From Methanosarcina sp. 2.H.T.1A.6 (GTDB lineage: Archaea; Halobacteriota; Methanosarcinia; Methanosarcinales; Methanosarcinaceae): 64,000 bases of DNA. The notes under the pieces were generated by a model, which saw nothing but the letters and a program-made list of their open reading frames with translations, made no database searches and was not told the origin of the DNA. Where the stretch lies: contig NZ_JJOY01000044.1 of the NCBI RefSeq assembly GCF_000979455.1, positions 97,084 through 161,083 of the forward strand. The letters are read 5' to 3'. The first letter of the stretch is position 1. The number at the start of each line of letters is the position of its first letter. Position numbers and translations under genes: made by a program. Of the stretch, positions 28,782-37,376 are shown piece by piece.

Positions 28782-29480
28782 CTACCTGAAACCGACAATT
28801 TTTCCTTCCTCCATGAAAGCGATTTCATCACTCATCCATTCCACTACCTGCATATCGTGGGAGATGAATAGAAAACTGATCCCGTACTCAGTTTGCAGTT
28901 TTTTGAGAAGGGAAAGGACCTGGGCCTGGACAAGCGGGTCGAGCATGGAAGTGGGCTCATCCGCAACTATGAATTCCGGTTTCATGCCCAGGACTCTGGC
29001 TATTGCAACCCTCTGGAGCTGCCCCCCGCTCAATTCTCCGGGATAGCGGAAAAGCAGTTCCTCACTCAGGGAAACAGCCTCGATAAGCTCCTGTATCCGT
29101 CCCCGTTCTTCGTCTCTTTCGCAGAGCCTGTGAAGCCTCAGAGGTTCTGCAATGGCATCATAGACCTTCATCCTCGGGTTCAGGCAGGATTCCGGGTTCT
29201 GGAAAATAATCTGCATTTTTGTCCCCAGGTTTTTCAGGGCACTGCCTTTGAAGCCTGAGATGTCCTGTCCATCAAAAAGGACTCTCCCAGCAGTGGGCTC
29301 CAACAGCCTCAAAACCGTTCTCCCAAGTGTGGATTTTCCGCAGCCGCTTTTCCCGACAAGTCCCAGGGTTTTCCCTCTCCCGATCTCAAAACTGATTCCA
29401 TCAACCGCCCTGTGGATCTCTTTTTTGAACAGCCCTGAATAATAGTACTTTTTCAGGCCCTCTACCTTCAACAGTGCCAT
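28782..29480 (-). CDS. ABC importer ATPase, DppF/NikE type
   Basis: 232 residues, one cassette: Walker A GKSGCGKST, signature LSGGQLQRVA, Walker B FIVADEPTSMLD, switch FISHDM. It ends soon after the cassette (EEGKIVGFR), lacking the cysteine-rich tail seen in its partner at 29483; this is typical for the F/E subunit. GGAGGAG precedes the ATG. Last gene of the five-gene operon running 33952 to 28782 on the minus strand. Confidence 0.92.
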   Translation of the reverse strand: MALLKVEGLKKYYYSGLFKKEIHRAVDGISFEIGRGKTLGLVGKSGCGKSTLGRTVLRLLEPTAGRVLFDGQDISGFKGSALKNLGTKMQIIFQNPESCLNPRMKVYDAIAEPLRLHRLCERDEERGRIQELIEAVSLSEELLFRYPGELSGGQLQRVAIARVLGMKPEFIVADEPTSMLDPLVQAQVLSLLKKLQTEYGISFLFISHDMQVVEWMSDEIAFMEEGKIVGFR

Positions 29481-29482
29481 GT

Positions 29483-30496
29483 TTACTCCTCCTCACACTT
29501 GAGAGCAGACTGCGCATTAAGGAAAGGCTGTGCTGCAGTTTCATTTATCCTGCCCTTTTCAGAGAGAAAGCAACGGGTAAGGCGCTCACCCTCAAACCCC
29601 ATAAGTGCCGGATGGACCTGTGAACAGGCCTCAAGCCGGAAACTGCAACGCGGATGGTACCTGCAGCCGGAAGGAGGGGAAACAAGGCTCGGAGGTTGCC
29701 CTGAAACGGTCCTGAACCCCTTTCCGGGAAGCGAGTGCAGCAGGTCAAGGGTGTAAGGATGTTTGGGGTTAGAAAGGATCTCAGCCACCTTTCCGATTTC
29801 AACAATTTCTCCGGCGTACATGACTGCAATTCTGTCCGCGAGCCTGCCGGCAATCTCCAGGTCGTGCGTGATCAGAAGCATGGAAGAATTTTCCTTGCGG
29901 ACAAGCCCGGCAATCAGTTCCGAAATCTGCAATTTCGTGTCCGTGTCAAGCCCTCTTGTAGGCTCATCTGCGATCAGAAGTCCGGGCCTTAGGGCAAGCC
30001 CTATTGCGACCATGACCCTTTGCAGCATCCCGCCGCTAAACTGGTGGGGGTATTCGCACCCCCGGGAAGAGCTTATCCCCACAAGCTCAAGCATCTTTCC
30101 AGCTTTCTTTTCGGCTTCCTTTTTTCCCATGCCCTCGTGGTAACGGTAGATTTCTGCAATCTGGCTTCCTGCAGAAAGGACAGGGTTGAGACAGGCTGAA
30201 GGGTTCTGGAGCATTATTCCTATTTCCTTTCCCCGAAAGCGCCTCATTTCCTTCTCGGGAAGAGTAAGGAGATCCGTACCTCTGTACACTATTTTTCCTT
30301 CCAGGGTTGCTTTACCTGAGAGCAGCCTCAAAATGGCTTTTCCAAGGGTGGTTTTTCCACAGCCTGTTTCCCCGATGAGCCCCAGAATTTCTTCCTCCCT
30401 GACTTCAAGGGAGATACCCTGATTGGCTTTTACAATACCTTTTGAGGTTTTGAAAGAGATGTTCAGGTCTTCTATTGAGAGAAGGGGAGAACTCAC
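29483..30496 (-). CDS. ABC importer ATPase, DppD/NikD type
   Basis: 337 residues: Walker A GETGCGKTT, signature FSGGMLQRVM, Walker B LLIADEPTRGLD, and the oligopeptide-transport C-terminal domain with CRYHPRCSF and further cysteines. It pairs with the following ATPase. Its start overlaps the permease stop by four bases (ATGA), and the next gene begins two bases after it ends. Confidence 0.92.
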   Translation of the reverse strand: MSSPLLSIEDLNISFKTSKGIVKANQGISLEVREEEILGLIGETGCGKTTLGKAILRLLSGKATLEGKIVYRGTDLLTLPEKEMRRFRGKEIGIMLQNPSACLNPVLSAGSQIAEIYRYHEGMGKKEAEKKAGKMLELVGISSSRGCEYPHQFSGGMLQRVMVAIGLALRPGLLIADEPTRGLDTDTKLQISELIAGLVRKENSSMLLITHDLEIAGRLADRIAVMYAGEIVEIGKVAEILSNPKHPYTLDLLHSLPGKGFRTVSGQPPSLVSPPSGCRYHPRCSFRLEACSQVHPALMGFEGERLTRCFLSEKGRINETAAQPFLNAQSALKCEEE

Positions 30497-31392
30497 CTTG
30501 CCAGCACCTCCTGATCTGCAGGCTGCCCAAGGCTATCCCTCAAACCGTCTCCTGCAAAATTGAACGCAAAAACTGTGAATATGATCATCAGGCCCGGGAA
30601 AAAGGTGAGATGGGAAACTGTACGGAGGAATGGGATCCCGGCTTTGAGCATAGAGCCCCATTCAGGGTCAGGGGCCTGGATCCCGAGCCCGAGAAAACTC
30701 AGGGCTGAAGCAAAGATTATAACGTGTGCAATCTCGAGAGTTCCAAGCACGATTACAGGTTCCATGCAGTTCGGGAGGATATGTTTTCGCATAATGTAGA
30801 AGCTTGAGGGCCTCAGAGCCCTTGCAGCCTCCACAAAAGCCCTTTTCCTTAGAGACAGCACCTGTCCGCGTACAAGCCTGGCATAAGCAGGCCACTGGGT
30901 AAAGGCAAGGGCAAGGACAACACTTGAAAAGCCCGGGCCCAGCAGCCCTGCAATCACAAGGGCAAGGATGATGTTGGGAAAAGCCATTACGATGTCTACT
31001 ACTCTCATTATTACTTCATCGAGCAAGCCTCCCCTGTACCCGGAAAGCAGTCCCAGAGATGTGCCTGCAACAGACGTTGCTGCAACTACAAGAAGTCCGA
31101 TTCCGAGAGAAATTCGCGTTCCGTAGATGACCCTTGAAAAAATGCAGCGTCCAAGCTCATCAGTCCCGAAAGGATATTCAGTAGAAGGAAAAAGAAGCCC
31201 GCTGTCAAGCCTCTGGGCAAGGGGGTCATGAGGGGCTATCCGGGGGGCAAACAGTGCCAGAATGCAAAGGAAAGCAATAAGCAGGAGGCCTGAGACTGCA
31301 AGCCTGTTCTTGCCGAACTCCCCGAAATTCAGCCTTTTTTCAGCCAGGTATGCCTTTTCTGTAATCTCAGTTTTTTCAATAACTTCTGTCAT
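30493..31392 (-). CDS. ABC importer permease, DppC/NikC type
   Basis: 299 residues: N-terminal cytosolic tail and anchor helix, FGTDELGRCIFSRVIYG motif, permease core with the coupling loop (AARALRPSSFY) and five further membrane segments. Tightly packed between the other permease (four-base gap) and the ATPase (four-base overlap), so part of one transcript. Confidence 0.92.
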   Translation of the reverse strand: MTEVIEKTEITEKAYLAEKRLNFGEFGKNRLAVSGLLLIAFLCILALFAPRIAPHDPLAQRLDSGLLFPSTEYPFGTDELGRCIFSRVIYGTRISLGIGLLVVAATSVAGTSLGLLSGYRGGLLDEVIMRVVDIVMAFPNIILALVIAGLLGPGFSSVVLALAFTQWPAYARLVRGQVLSLRKRAFVEAARALRPSSFYIMRKHILPNCMEPVIVLGTLEIAHVIIFASALSFLGLGIQAPDPEWGSMLKAGIPFLRTVSHLTFFPGLMIIFTVFAFNFAGDGLRDSLGQPADQEVLAR

Positions 31393-31395
31393 CTT

Positions 31396-32364
31396 TTAAT
31401 CACGCCTGTCATATCTTATCCTCGGGTCAAGCACTGCATACAGGATATCGACGGCAAGGCTGGAGAGGGAAAAAAGCACTGCAATAAAAAGAACACAGCC
31501 CTGGACCATGGAAAAGTCCATCGCAAAAATCGAGTCAACAAGAAGTTTTCCAATGCCGGGCCAGGAAAAGATGGTTTCTACAACCACGGCTCCTCCAAGA
31601 AGGTAGCCGAACTGCATTCCTGCAAATGTGACAACCGGGAGGAAAGCATTTTTCAGAGCGTGCCGGAAAAGGATGGTACGTTCGTCAAAACCTCTGGCGC
31701 GTGCAGCCACAATATATTCTTGCCCCAGCACTTCCAGAAGGCTTGCGCGGGTAAGCCTTGCAGTAACCGCAGACATAGATGTGCCAAGGGTAAGGGCAGG
31801 AAGAACAATGTGTTTCAGGCTTCCGTAACCGTAACTGGGGAACATGTGGAGGGTCAGGGCAAAAAACCAGATCAGGAGAAGCCCAAGCCAGAAGTTTGGA
31901 ATAGAAACACCTACCAGAGAAACAAACATGCAACTTTTGTCAAGCAGGGTATTTTTCCGGAGTGCGCCCAGGATCCCCGCAGGCAGGGCGATTAGAAGGG
32001 AAATAAGCAGGCTGGCAATTGCAAGTTCTGCAGTTGCAGGCAGTTTCTGGCGGATTTCGGTAAGGACATCTTCTGAGGTCACGAGAGATTTCCCAAGGTC
32101 CAGCTGGAGCAGGTGGCCAAGCCATATCATATACTGCACATGCACAGGAGCATCAAACCCTTCCGCCACCCTCAGGGTTTCAACCTGGCTGGCGCTCAGG
32201 TCTTCCCCGTACCTTGCCAGGGCGATAACCTCTGCAGGGTCGCCGGGAGCAAGGTACATCGCAGAAAAAGCTACAAGCGTGACTCCCGCGATTACGATGG
32301 AAATCATTGCCAGGCGCTTTGCTATGTACTTCCACATGATTCTCTTCCGGGCTTTACGCTTCAC
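31396..32364 (-). CDS. ABC importer permease, DppB/NikB type
   Basis: 322 residues from a GTG at 32364, or 313 from the ATG at 32337 (MWKYIAKRL), which matches the family N-terminus better; the GTG has AAGGAA close upstream. Six membrane segments, coupling loop AARARGFDE, ending VLDPRIRYDRR. The junction with the binding-protein gene carries a 17-bp tandem duplication (32358-32390) that repeats the stop of that gene and the ribosome-site/GTG of this one, so two equivalent starts may exist. Confidence 0.9.
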   Translation of the reverse strand: MKRKARKRIMWKYIAKRLAMISIVIAGVTLVAFSAMYLAPGDPAEVIALARYGEDLSASQVETLRVAEGFDAPVHVQYMIWLGHLLQLDLGKSLVTSEDVLTEIRQKLPATAELAIASLLISLLIALPAGILGALRKNTLLDKSCMFVSLVGVSIPNFWLGLLLIWFFALTLHMFPSYGYGSLKHIVLPALTLGTSMSAVTARLTRASLLEVLGQEYIVAARARGFDERTILFRHALKNAFLPVVTFAGMQFGYLLGGAVVVETIFSWPGIGKLLVDSIFAMDFSMVQGCVLFIAVLFSLSSLAVDILYAVLDPRIRYDRRD

Positions 32365-32377
32365 TTCCTTTCCGGCT

Positions 32378-33952
32378 TCACTTCCTTTCCAGGTAGACCC
32401 CTGAAAGGTTCAGCCAGGGGTCTTCAGAGCTTATGGTATAGCCTTTTACCGAAGGGCCGGTTGCAACGACCTTTTCCTCATGCATAAGGTAAAAAGCCGG
32501 AACTTCTTCTATCACAAATGCCTGCAGGGAATGGTAGATTTCTTCCTGTTTCTGTGTATCAACAGTCATATCGGCTGTATCGACAAGCTGGTCATAGGTC
32601 TCATTGTGGTAATGAGAATAAGGGCTTCCGGAACGGTGCACGAAGAAGTGCTTCGGGTAGGGGCCCCAGACGAAATAACCGCTTCTGAGGATCATACCAA
32701 AGTCCCCTGTGCTTTCTAGTTTGCTTATGGCTCCCTCGTCAAGTACCTTGATTTCTACATCCATTCCAACTTCCCGAAGGGTCCCCTGCACAACCTGAGC
32801 CATAGGGTTATGCCTGGCTGCCCAGACTCCTTTACTCACTATCAGGGACGTATGGAGGGGTTTTCCGTCTTTTTCTGCAATCCCGTCCCCGTTAGAATCT
32901 TTCCACCCGGCTTCCTCAAGGAGAGCCCTCGCCTTATCAAGGTCCTGCGTATATGTCTTAAGGTCAGGGTCAGAATACATCATTACAGAGGAATAGGGCC
33001 TTCCGCCTGCCGGTTCCCCGATGCCTTCAAGCACTTCGTTTACGAGAGTTTCAGTATCGACTGCATAAGCAACACTCTGGCGTACTCTCGTGTCATTGAA
33101 GAGAGATTTGTCGCAGTTGAACTGCAGGAAATCCGTAAAGGTCGTAAGTTTTCTGTGGACCTGGATGCCCTCTTCGGCTTCAAGCCTTTCGACATCGTAT
33201 TCCGGGACCTTGATGACCATGTCTACCTCACCGGTTTCAAGGGCAATTACCCTGGTAGCCGCCTCCGGGATTACCTTGAAAGTAACCTCATCAAGCAGCG
33301 GTTTTTCTCCCCAGTAGGCTTCATTTCTTGTGAGCACGATTTCCTGGTCCTTTGCCTGCGTTTCAAACTTAAACGATCCTGTACCTACCGGTTTGATGAA
33401 ATTTCCTGCGGCGTCAAGACAGCCCGGTCCCATTACAGGCCAGGCTACATGGGTCAGGTAGAAAGGCAGAGGCATGGGTTTTTTCAGGACGAATTTGACA
33501 GTGTGAGTATCGAGAGCTTCCACGCTCTGAACAGGTTTTAAGACTGCCTGCCTTACATAGGACTGGTTGGAATAAGAGAAAACAACCGAATCCGCATCAA
33601 AGGGAGTCCCGTCATGGAAAGTCACATTTTCGCGCAGGTGGAATATCCAGGTCTTTCCGTCATCAGGGGTTTCCCAGGATTCCGCAAGCCCGGGGATAAC
33701 GTTCAGGTCCGAATCAAGCCTCACAAGGGTTTCATAGACCTGAGACCAGACAAAACGTGCATCACCCGCTGCAAACATGTCAAGGTACCAGTTGTTGACA
33801 TCCGTACCTATACCCACGACAAGCTCCCGGGAGTTTTCTCCGGAACCTGCGCCTTTTGCAGTTCCGTCTTTTTCTTCACCTATGCAGGCACTTGCTCCGA
33901 TTACGGCAAACAGCATACAAATGATCAAAATTAACTTGAAATTTCGATTCAT
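32378..33952 (-). CDS. peptide/nickel-type ABC substrate-binding lipoprotein
   Basis: 524 residues. The N-terminus is a lipoprotein signal with a lipobox-like IGASAC, so Cys23 is the likely anchor. The rest is the family 5 binding fold: LVVGIGTDVNNW, VYETLVRLD, LAESWETPDDGKTWIFHLR and VTFHDGTPFDADSVVFSY. It captures the substrate outside the cell for the two permeases and two ATPases behind it, together a complete NikABCDE/DppABCDF-type operon. Nickel supply for methanogenesis enzymes would be a natural role, but peptides are equally possible. The start region is duplicated upstream (see the upstream ORF). Confidence 0.92.
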   Translation of the reverse strand: MNRNFKLILIICMLFAVIGASACIGEEKDGTAKGAGSGENSRELVVGIGTDVNNWYLDMFAAGDARFVWSQVYETLVRLDSDLNVIPGLAESWETPDDGKTWIFHLRENVTFHDGTPFDADSVVFSYSNQSYVRQAVLKPVQSVEALDTHTVKFVLKKPMPLPFYLTHVAWPVMGPGCLDAAGNFIKPVGTGSFKFETQAKDQEIVLTRNEAYWGEKPLLDEVTFKVIPEAATRVIALETGEVDMVIKVPEYDVERLEAEEGIQVHRKLTTFTDFLQFNCDKSLFNDTRVRQSVAYAVDTETLVNEVLEGIGEPAGGRPYSSVMMYSDPDLKTYTQDLDKARALLEEAGWKDSNGDGIAEKDGKPLHTSLIVSKGVWAARHNPMAQVVQGTLREVGMDVEIKVLDEGAISKLESTGDFGMILRSGYFVWGPYPKHFFVHRSGSPYSHYHNETYDQLVDTADMTVDTQKQEEIYHSLQAFVIEEVPAFYLMHEEKVVATGPSVKGYTISSEDPWLNLSGVYLERK

Positions 33953-33961
33953 AGATAATCC

Positions 33962-33979
33962 TCAATAACTCCGATTCAT
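33962..33979 (-). other. five-codon upstream ORF made by a duplicated start region
   Basis: A 21-bp sequence containing ribosome site, ATG and two codons occurs twice, 27 bp apart (33945-33965 and 33972-33992). The downstream copy starts the binding-protein gene. The upstream copy starts a frame reading Met-Asn-Arg-Ser-Tyr-stop, whose TGA overlaps the GAGGAT ribosome site of the real gene. Both have the same initiation context, so ribosomes should use both. Confidence 0.7.
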
Positions 33980-34367
33980 AGATAATCCTCAATTTTTGAT
34001 GGGAGAAAATTTAACGAACTGGTGTTTGATGGAATTTAGGTCGATGGAATGGCAGTTTAGTAGGAAATAGTTAAATGGGAGACAGTTTGAAGGAGATGTT
34101 TTTAACTGCACAGATTATCTGGAACCTGCCGTCAGTTCATCCATTTTAAAGGAATTAATGCAGGAGATCAAAAACCGGAGAATTTCAAGTCTTTAAAAGG
34201 ATTCCAGATGCTCCTGTTAAGTGTGTTCAAACCAAACCTGGTGGATCTTTTTTCCAAAACTACAACTCCAGATGCATTTGCAGTTATAATTATTATTTTT
34301 CAGAAATATTGTAACATTTTATATGATAAAAGAGTTTTCTTATATTCATACACGTAAACACTGTTAA

Positions 34368-34401
34368 CTAAAGGTGTTACCTTAGGGAAGGCATGCCTTA
34401 G
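34368..34401. promoter_or_regulatory. array of CTAAGG-type inverted half-sites
   Basis: The sequence reads CTAAAGGT-GTT-ACCTTAG (34368-34385), two bases, then the perfect 12-bp palindrome AAGGCATGCCTT (34388-34399) extended by AG. Four half-sites of the form CTAAGG/CCTTAG in 34 bp resemble operators of DtxR-family metal regulators. It lies 416 bp before the start of the nickel/peptide-type importer operon. Binding and target are inferred. Confidence 0.4.
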
Positions 34402-34447
34402 AAGGAAATTGAACCGGCAATAAAAAACTAAAATCTGAAAAATGACC

Positions 34448-34486
34448 TGAAAATAAGAACTGAAAATAAGAACTGAAAATAAGAAC
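34448..34486. repeat. three tandem copies of a 13-bp unit
   Basis: TGAAAATAAGAAC occurs three times without change and is followed by a partial fourth. Simple slippage repeat; no function seen. Confidence 0.85.
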
Positions 34487-34995
34487 TGAAAATCGTCTTT
34501 TCAAGGATTAATATCATTGATCCAGTTTCTTTCCATCGGTTTCTTTCCTTCAACTTCACTCTTTAGCTTCGTTTATCCAGTTTTTCTTTGTAAGTTTCAT
34601 CCGGTTTCACTCATCTTTTGCTCGATCTTTTTGCTTATATCATTGACCATCTTCACATAATTTCCACAGTGTTTCTGATGTAACCTGCCCGACAACTGTA
34701 TAATTTATATTATAAAAATGAGGGCCGAGCTTATACCGCATGAATATCCAATGTAGTGCCTGATGCCGTAAATTTATGTCGCAAACGAAAGAAAAAAAGA
34801 CAAAACGGGCAATCTTAATTAAATTCTTTACATATAACCCATGAGAAAATTTGATTTTAGTATAAAAATATTATATCTATTTTTTATAAATAAGAAGATA
34901 TAAAGGGTATTAAAGCATTATTAAGCAAATATAGAACTTATAAAGCTTTAGATATTACAATTGCCAATTAATGACCTCTTTTACGAAAAGTATAC

Positions 34996-35003
34996 TTATA
35001 TAA
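34996..35003 (+). promoter_or_regulatory. TATA box of the secreted coiled-coil gene
   Basis: TTATATAA preceded by a purine-rich BRE-like GAAAAG. The transcript should begin near 35028, leaving about 27 bases before the ATG at 35055, enough for the GGAGG at 35043-35047. Confidence 0.55.
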
Positions 35004-35054
35004 TCCCCCCTCTTAATTATGTAACAATTGAATAATTTAAATGGAGGAAGTCAT

Positions 35055-36152
35055 ATGGACAAATTTGGGAAAGTAATACGCTATGCTTCTTGCTTAACTG
35101 TCATACTTATCGTCTTTAGTATCCTTTCAACAGCGGCTCTTGCCGGGAATGGAGCTGGAGCAAGTAATGATGCTAAGAATAGAGAAGGGGCAAGTAATGA
35201 TGCTAAGAATGAAAAGACGCTTGAAACTCTCCAGAAACAGGAATTGACCAGGGAAAAAATTCCGGCCAGAAATCAAACCGAGAATAGGACTCTGGAACGA
35301 AAACAACTGCGAGAAGAAGCTCAGGAAAGAACACAGTTGAAAGAAAGGCTTAAGGTCCATAAAAATGACTATCAAAGCTCAAAGAAAAATTTCCTTGCGA
35401 TCCGAAAACAGCTCCGTTCGGGAAATTACGGTGATGAAGAACTGGAAATCACAAGGGAATATCTGAACTCGAGTATAGATTATATGATAGCTCATCTTGA
35501 AAAAGTTCAGTACAACCTTGAGCAGTCAAACGGCGATGGTACGAAAGCCAGAACTGCTGTTATAGAAGACAGGATAATCCAGCTGCAGGAAGAAAAGAAG
35601 GCTATTGGAAAAGCCGAAGATCTTGAAGACTTTGCAAATGCAACAGAATCGGTACGCGGCGTCTGGAACAATGTTAGAAATCGGACCACAGTGGAGACCG
35701 GGCAGACTGCCTGCGAGAGTCTGGATAAATTCGTAAACAAATCCGAAGCAGTTTCTCTAAAACTTGAAAATGAAATCGAAAGCCTGAACAAAACCGGTGT
35801 TAATACAACTGAACTTGAGGCAAAGCTTGCCAATTACAATGCCCTGATGGACTCAGCCAGGGAAAATAATGAGGCAGCAAAAAAGATCTACAATAAAGAA
35901 AACGCCACTCAGGAAGAACTGCAAAAAGCAGACAACTATCAGCAAAGTGCTCTCAAGGAGATAAAAGAAGCAAACCAGATCCTGAAAGAAATCTTCGGTG
36001 AGCTGGAGCAGTGTAGAATTGAAGAGAGAAACAGAATCAGAACCCGAAATTCCGTGGGAACTGAATTTACTGATACAGAGACCTCTGGAGAAACCAATAG
36101 TAGCTCAGGGAACGAATCCGAAAATTCCTCTGAGGACGGATTGGAGAATTAA
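35055..36152 (+). CDS. secreted coiled-coil protein
   Basis: 365 residues from the ATG at 35055, which has GGAGG seven bases upstream; the TTG at 35028 is unlikely. A signal peptide (residues 1-30, ending STAALAG) is followed by a short tandem duplication (GASNDAKN twice) and then about 300 residues of highly charged helix with many Glu, Lys, Gln and Asn, including RKQLREEAQERTQLKERLK. The C-terminus is Ser/Glu/Asn-rich. No known domain recognised. It is probably exported and extended or oligomeric. A small lipoprotein gene follows after 12 bases, so the two are co-transcribed and may act together at the cell surface. Confidence 0.75.
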   Translation: MDKFGKVIRYASCLTVILIVFSILSTAALAGNGAGASNDAKNREGASNDAKNEKTLETLQKQELTREKIPARNQTENRTLERKQLREEAQERTQLKERLKVHKNDYQSSKKNFLAIRKQLRSGNYGDEELEITREYLNSSIDYMIAHLEKVQYNLEQSNGDGTKARTAVIEDRIIQLQEEKKAIGKAEDLEDFANATESVRGVWNNVRNRTTVETGQTACESLDKFVNKSEAVSLKLENEIESLNKTGVNTTELEAKLANYNALMDSARENNEAAKKIYNKENATQEELQKADNYQQSALKEIKEANQILKEIFGELEQCRIEERNRIRTRNSVGTEFTDTETSGETNSSSGNESENSSEDGLEN

Positions 36153-36164
36153 GGGGGCAAAAAA

Positions 36165-36422
36165 ATGGTAAAATTCACACATGTGCTTGTGATGTCAATT
36201 TTAATTTTCTGGCTTGCAGGGTCCGGTTGCATCGGAAACAATGCCTCTAAAGCGGAAGAGGCTGGTATAGCCCCAAATATTTCCGGAGCAGAAGAAAATA
36301 CTTCAGCTGAACAGGAACTTACCGAAGCAGAAATTCAGGAATTTGAAGAAAACATTACAGAACTTGAGAATCTGCTCGAAAATTCAAGCCTTGAGGACGA
36401 AATAGATATTGAAGAGCTGTAA
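36165..36422 (+). CDS. small acidic lipoprotein
   Basis: 85 residues. Signal peptide with a lipobox (LAGSGC), so Cys22 is the likely anchored residue, followed by about 60 very acidic residues (EENTSAEQELTEAEIQEFEE). No domain recognised. A GGGGG lies upstream of the ATG. It probably sits in the same operon as the coiled-coil protein. The last codons and stop (EEL-stop) are repeated three times in tandem (16-bp unit), so loss of the stop by mutation would still be followed by another stop. Confidence 0.7.
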   Translation: MVKFTHVLVMSILIFWLAGSGCIGNNASKAEEAGIAPNISGAEENTSAEQELTEAEIQEFEENITELENLLENSSLEDEIDIEEL

Positions 36423-36461
36423 GAATAAAGAGCTGTAAGAATAAAGAGCTGTAAGAATAAT
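36414..36461 (+). repeat. three tandem copies of a 16-bp unit spanning a stop codon
   Basis: GAGCTGTAAGAATAA(A/T) occurs at 36414, 36430 and 36446. The first copy holds the last three codons and the TAA of the lipoprotein gene. Confidence 0.9.
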
Positions 36462-36534
36462 TCCTCCTGCAAAACAGAACCAGCAAGATAAAGCAGGAAA
36501 AAATACAGCCAATATTAACCAGAAAAAGATGCTC

Positions 36535-36861
36535 TCATTTGAAGAACATCTTTTCTTTATTTTTCATTTTCTGGACTTCGTCCTCCAGAATCTCTAACCT
36601 TGATTCTAGCTCACGCATATCTTTTTTGGTAAAGAAATCTGCCTTTGAGGTAGCATCCTGAATCTTGTCAGAGATTTTCTTTTCGAGGTCAACCCTCTGT
36701 TTCCTGCTTTCTTCAACCAGGTCCTGAACAACTTTTTTGCCTTCTTCCTTGCTGATATCTCCTGTGTCGACCAGGTCTTTTACAAGCTCATTTACTTTTT
36801 CTTCGGTCATTGCCCACAGGCCAGCCCCTATGAGGCCAAGTTTTCTAACAGATTCTTTCAT
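36535..36861 (-). CDS. phasin-like coiled-coil protein
   Basis: 108 residues from the ATG at 36861 (GGTGAG eight bases upstream); a GTG at 36870 would add three. An almost wholly helical protein: LGLIGAGLWAMTEEKVNELVKDLVDTGDIS, then a long charged coiled coil to FFK. This pattern (short hydrophobic N-terminus, TxEKxxxLVxDLVxxGxIS, coiled coil) is that of polyhydroxyalkanoate-granule/phasin-like proteins common in bacteria and some archaea. Function in this host unknown. Confidence 0.7.
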   Translation of the reverse strand: MKESVRKLGLIGAGLWAMTEEKVNELVKDLVDTGDISKEEGKKVVQDLVEESRKQRVDLEKKISDKIQDATSKADFFTKKDMRELESRLEILEDEVQKMKNKEKMFFK

Positions 36862-37028
36862 GTATAACACTCACCCTGGATTATTAAGCTGAAAATAATT
36901 AATTTGAAATGATGTATGATGTATTAAAAACTGATAATATATTAAAGGTGATGATATGTTAAAGATATTATTGTAAAAAGAGTGCCCTTATGTAAAAAGG
37001 GAAAAACCTTAACCCGGCGCTTTAGAAC

Positions 37029-37355
37029 TTACCCTGCAAACTTATAATAAACTTCCAAAACTCTTCCAACCTGCCCTTTTCCTCCCGTAGCCTCAAGCAG
37101 CGTTACGCTGACGGGGCCGAAGCGGCAGACTTCCCCATCACTTACTTCGGCATCGATTTTCCCGGAGAGGAAAAAGAAGTAGAGGAAAAGAAAAACTGTT
37201 GTGGTTTTGGATTTAAAAACCTTCTTTTTCTCCCTTTCGGGAAAAGCTGTCGGTTTCGCTTTGAGGCCGGTGAGAGCCCGGTACCCGAAAAACAAAACAA
37301 CCTTGAGGTTGCTTTGTTGATCTGAAAACAGTACTAAATATAATTCGGGAAACAA
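37029..37355 (-). CDS. doubtful ORF
   Basis: 108 codons, no ribosome site, uneven composition: a basic half followed by a hydrophobic stretch and a more protein-like end (SGKIDAEVSDGEVCRFGPVS). It might be the remnant of a larger gene. I do not recognise it and would not rely on it. Confidence 0.2.
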   Translation of the reverse strand: MFPELYLVLFSDQQSNLKVVLFFGYRALTGLKAKPTAFPEREKKKVFKSKTTTVFLFLYFFFLSGKIDAEVSDGEVCRFGPVSVTLLEATGGKGQVGRVLEVYYKFAG

Positions 37356-37376
37356 ACCAACATAATTACTCTAGTT

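Larger units (their letters stand above)
33953..35054. other. long intergenic region with operator-like repeats
   Basis: 1102 bp between the importer operon (minus) and a secreted protein (plus). It contains the upstream ORF, an operator-like array (34368-34401), three tandem 13-bp units TGAAAATAAGAAC (34448-34486), and a TATA box for the plus-strand gene. A TATA-like sequence near 34318-34332 could serve the importer. No protein-coding gene is visible. Confidence 0.55.
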
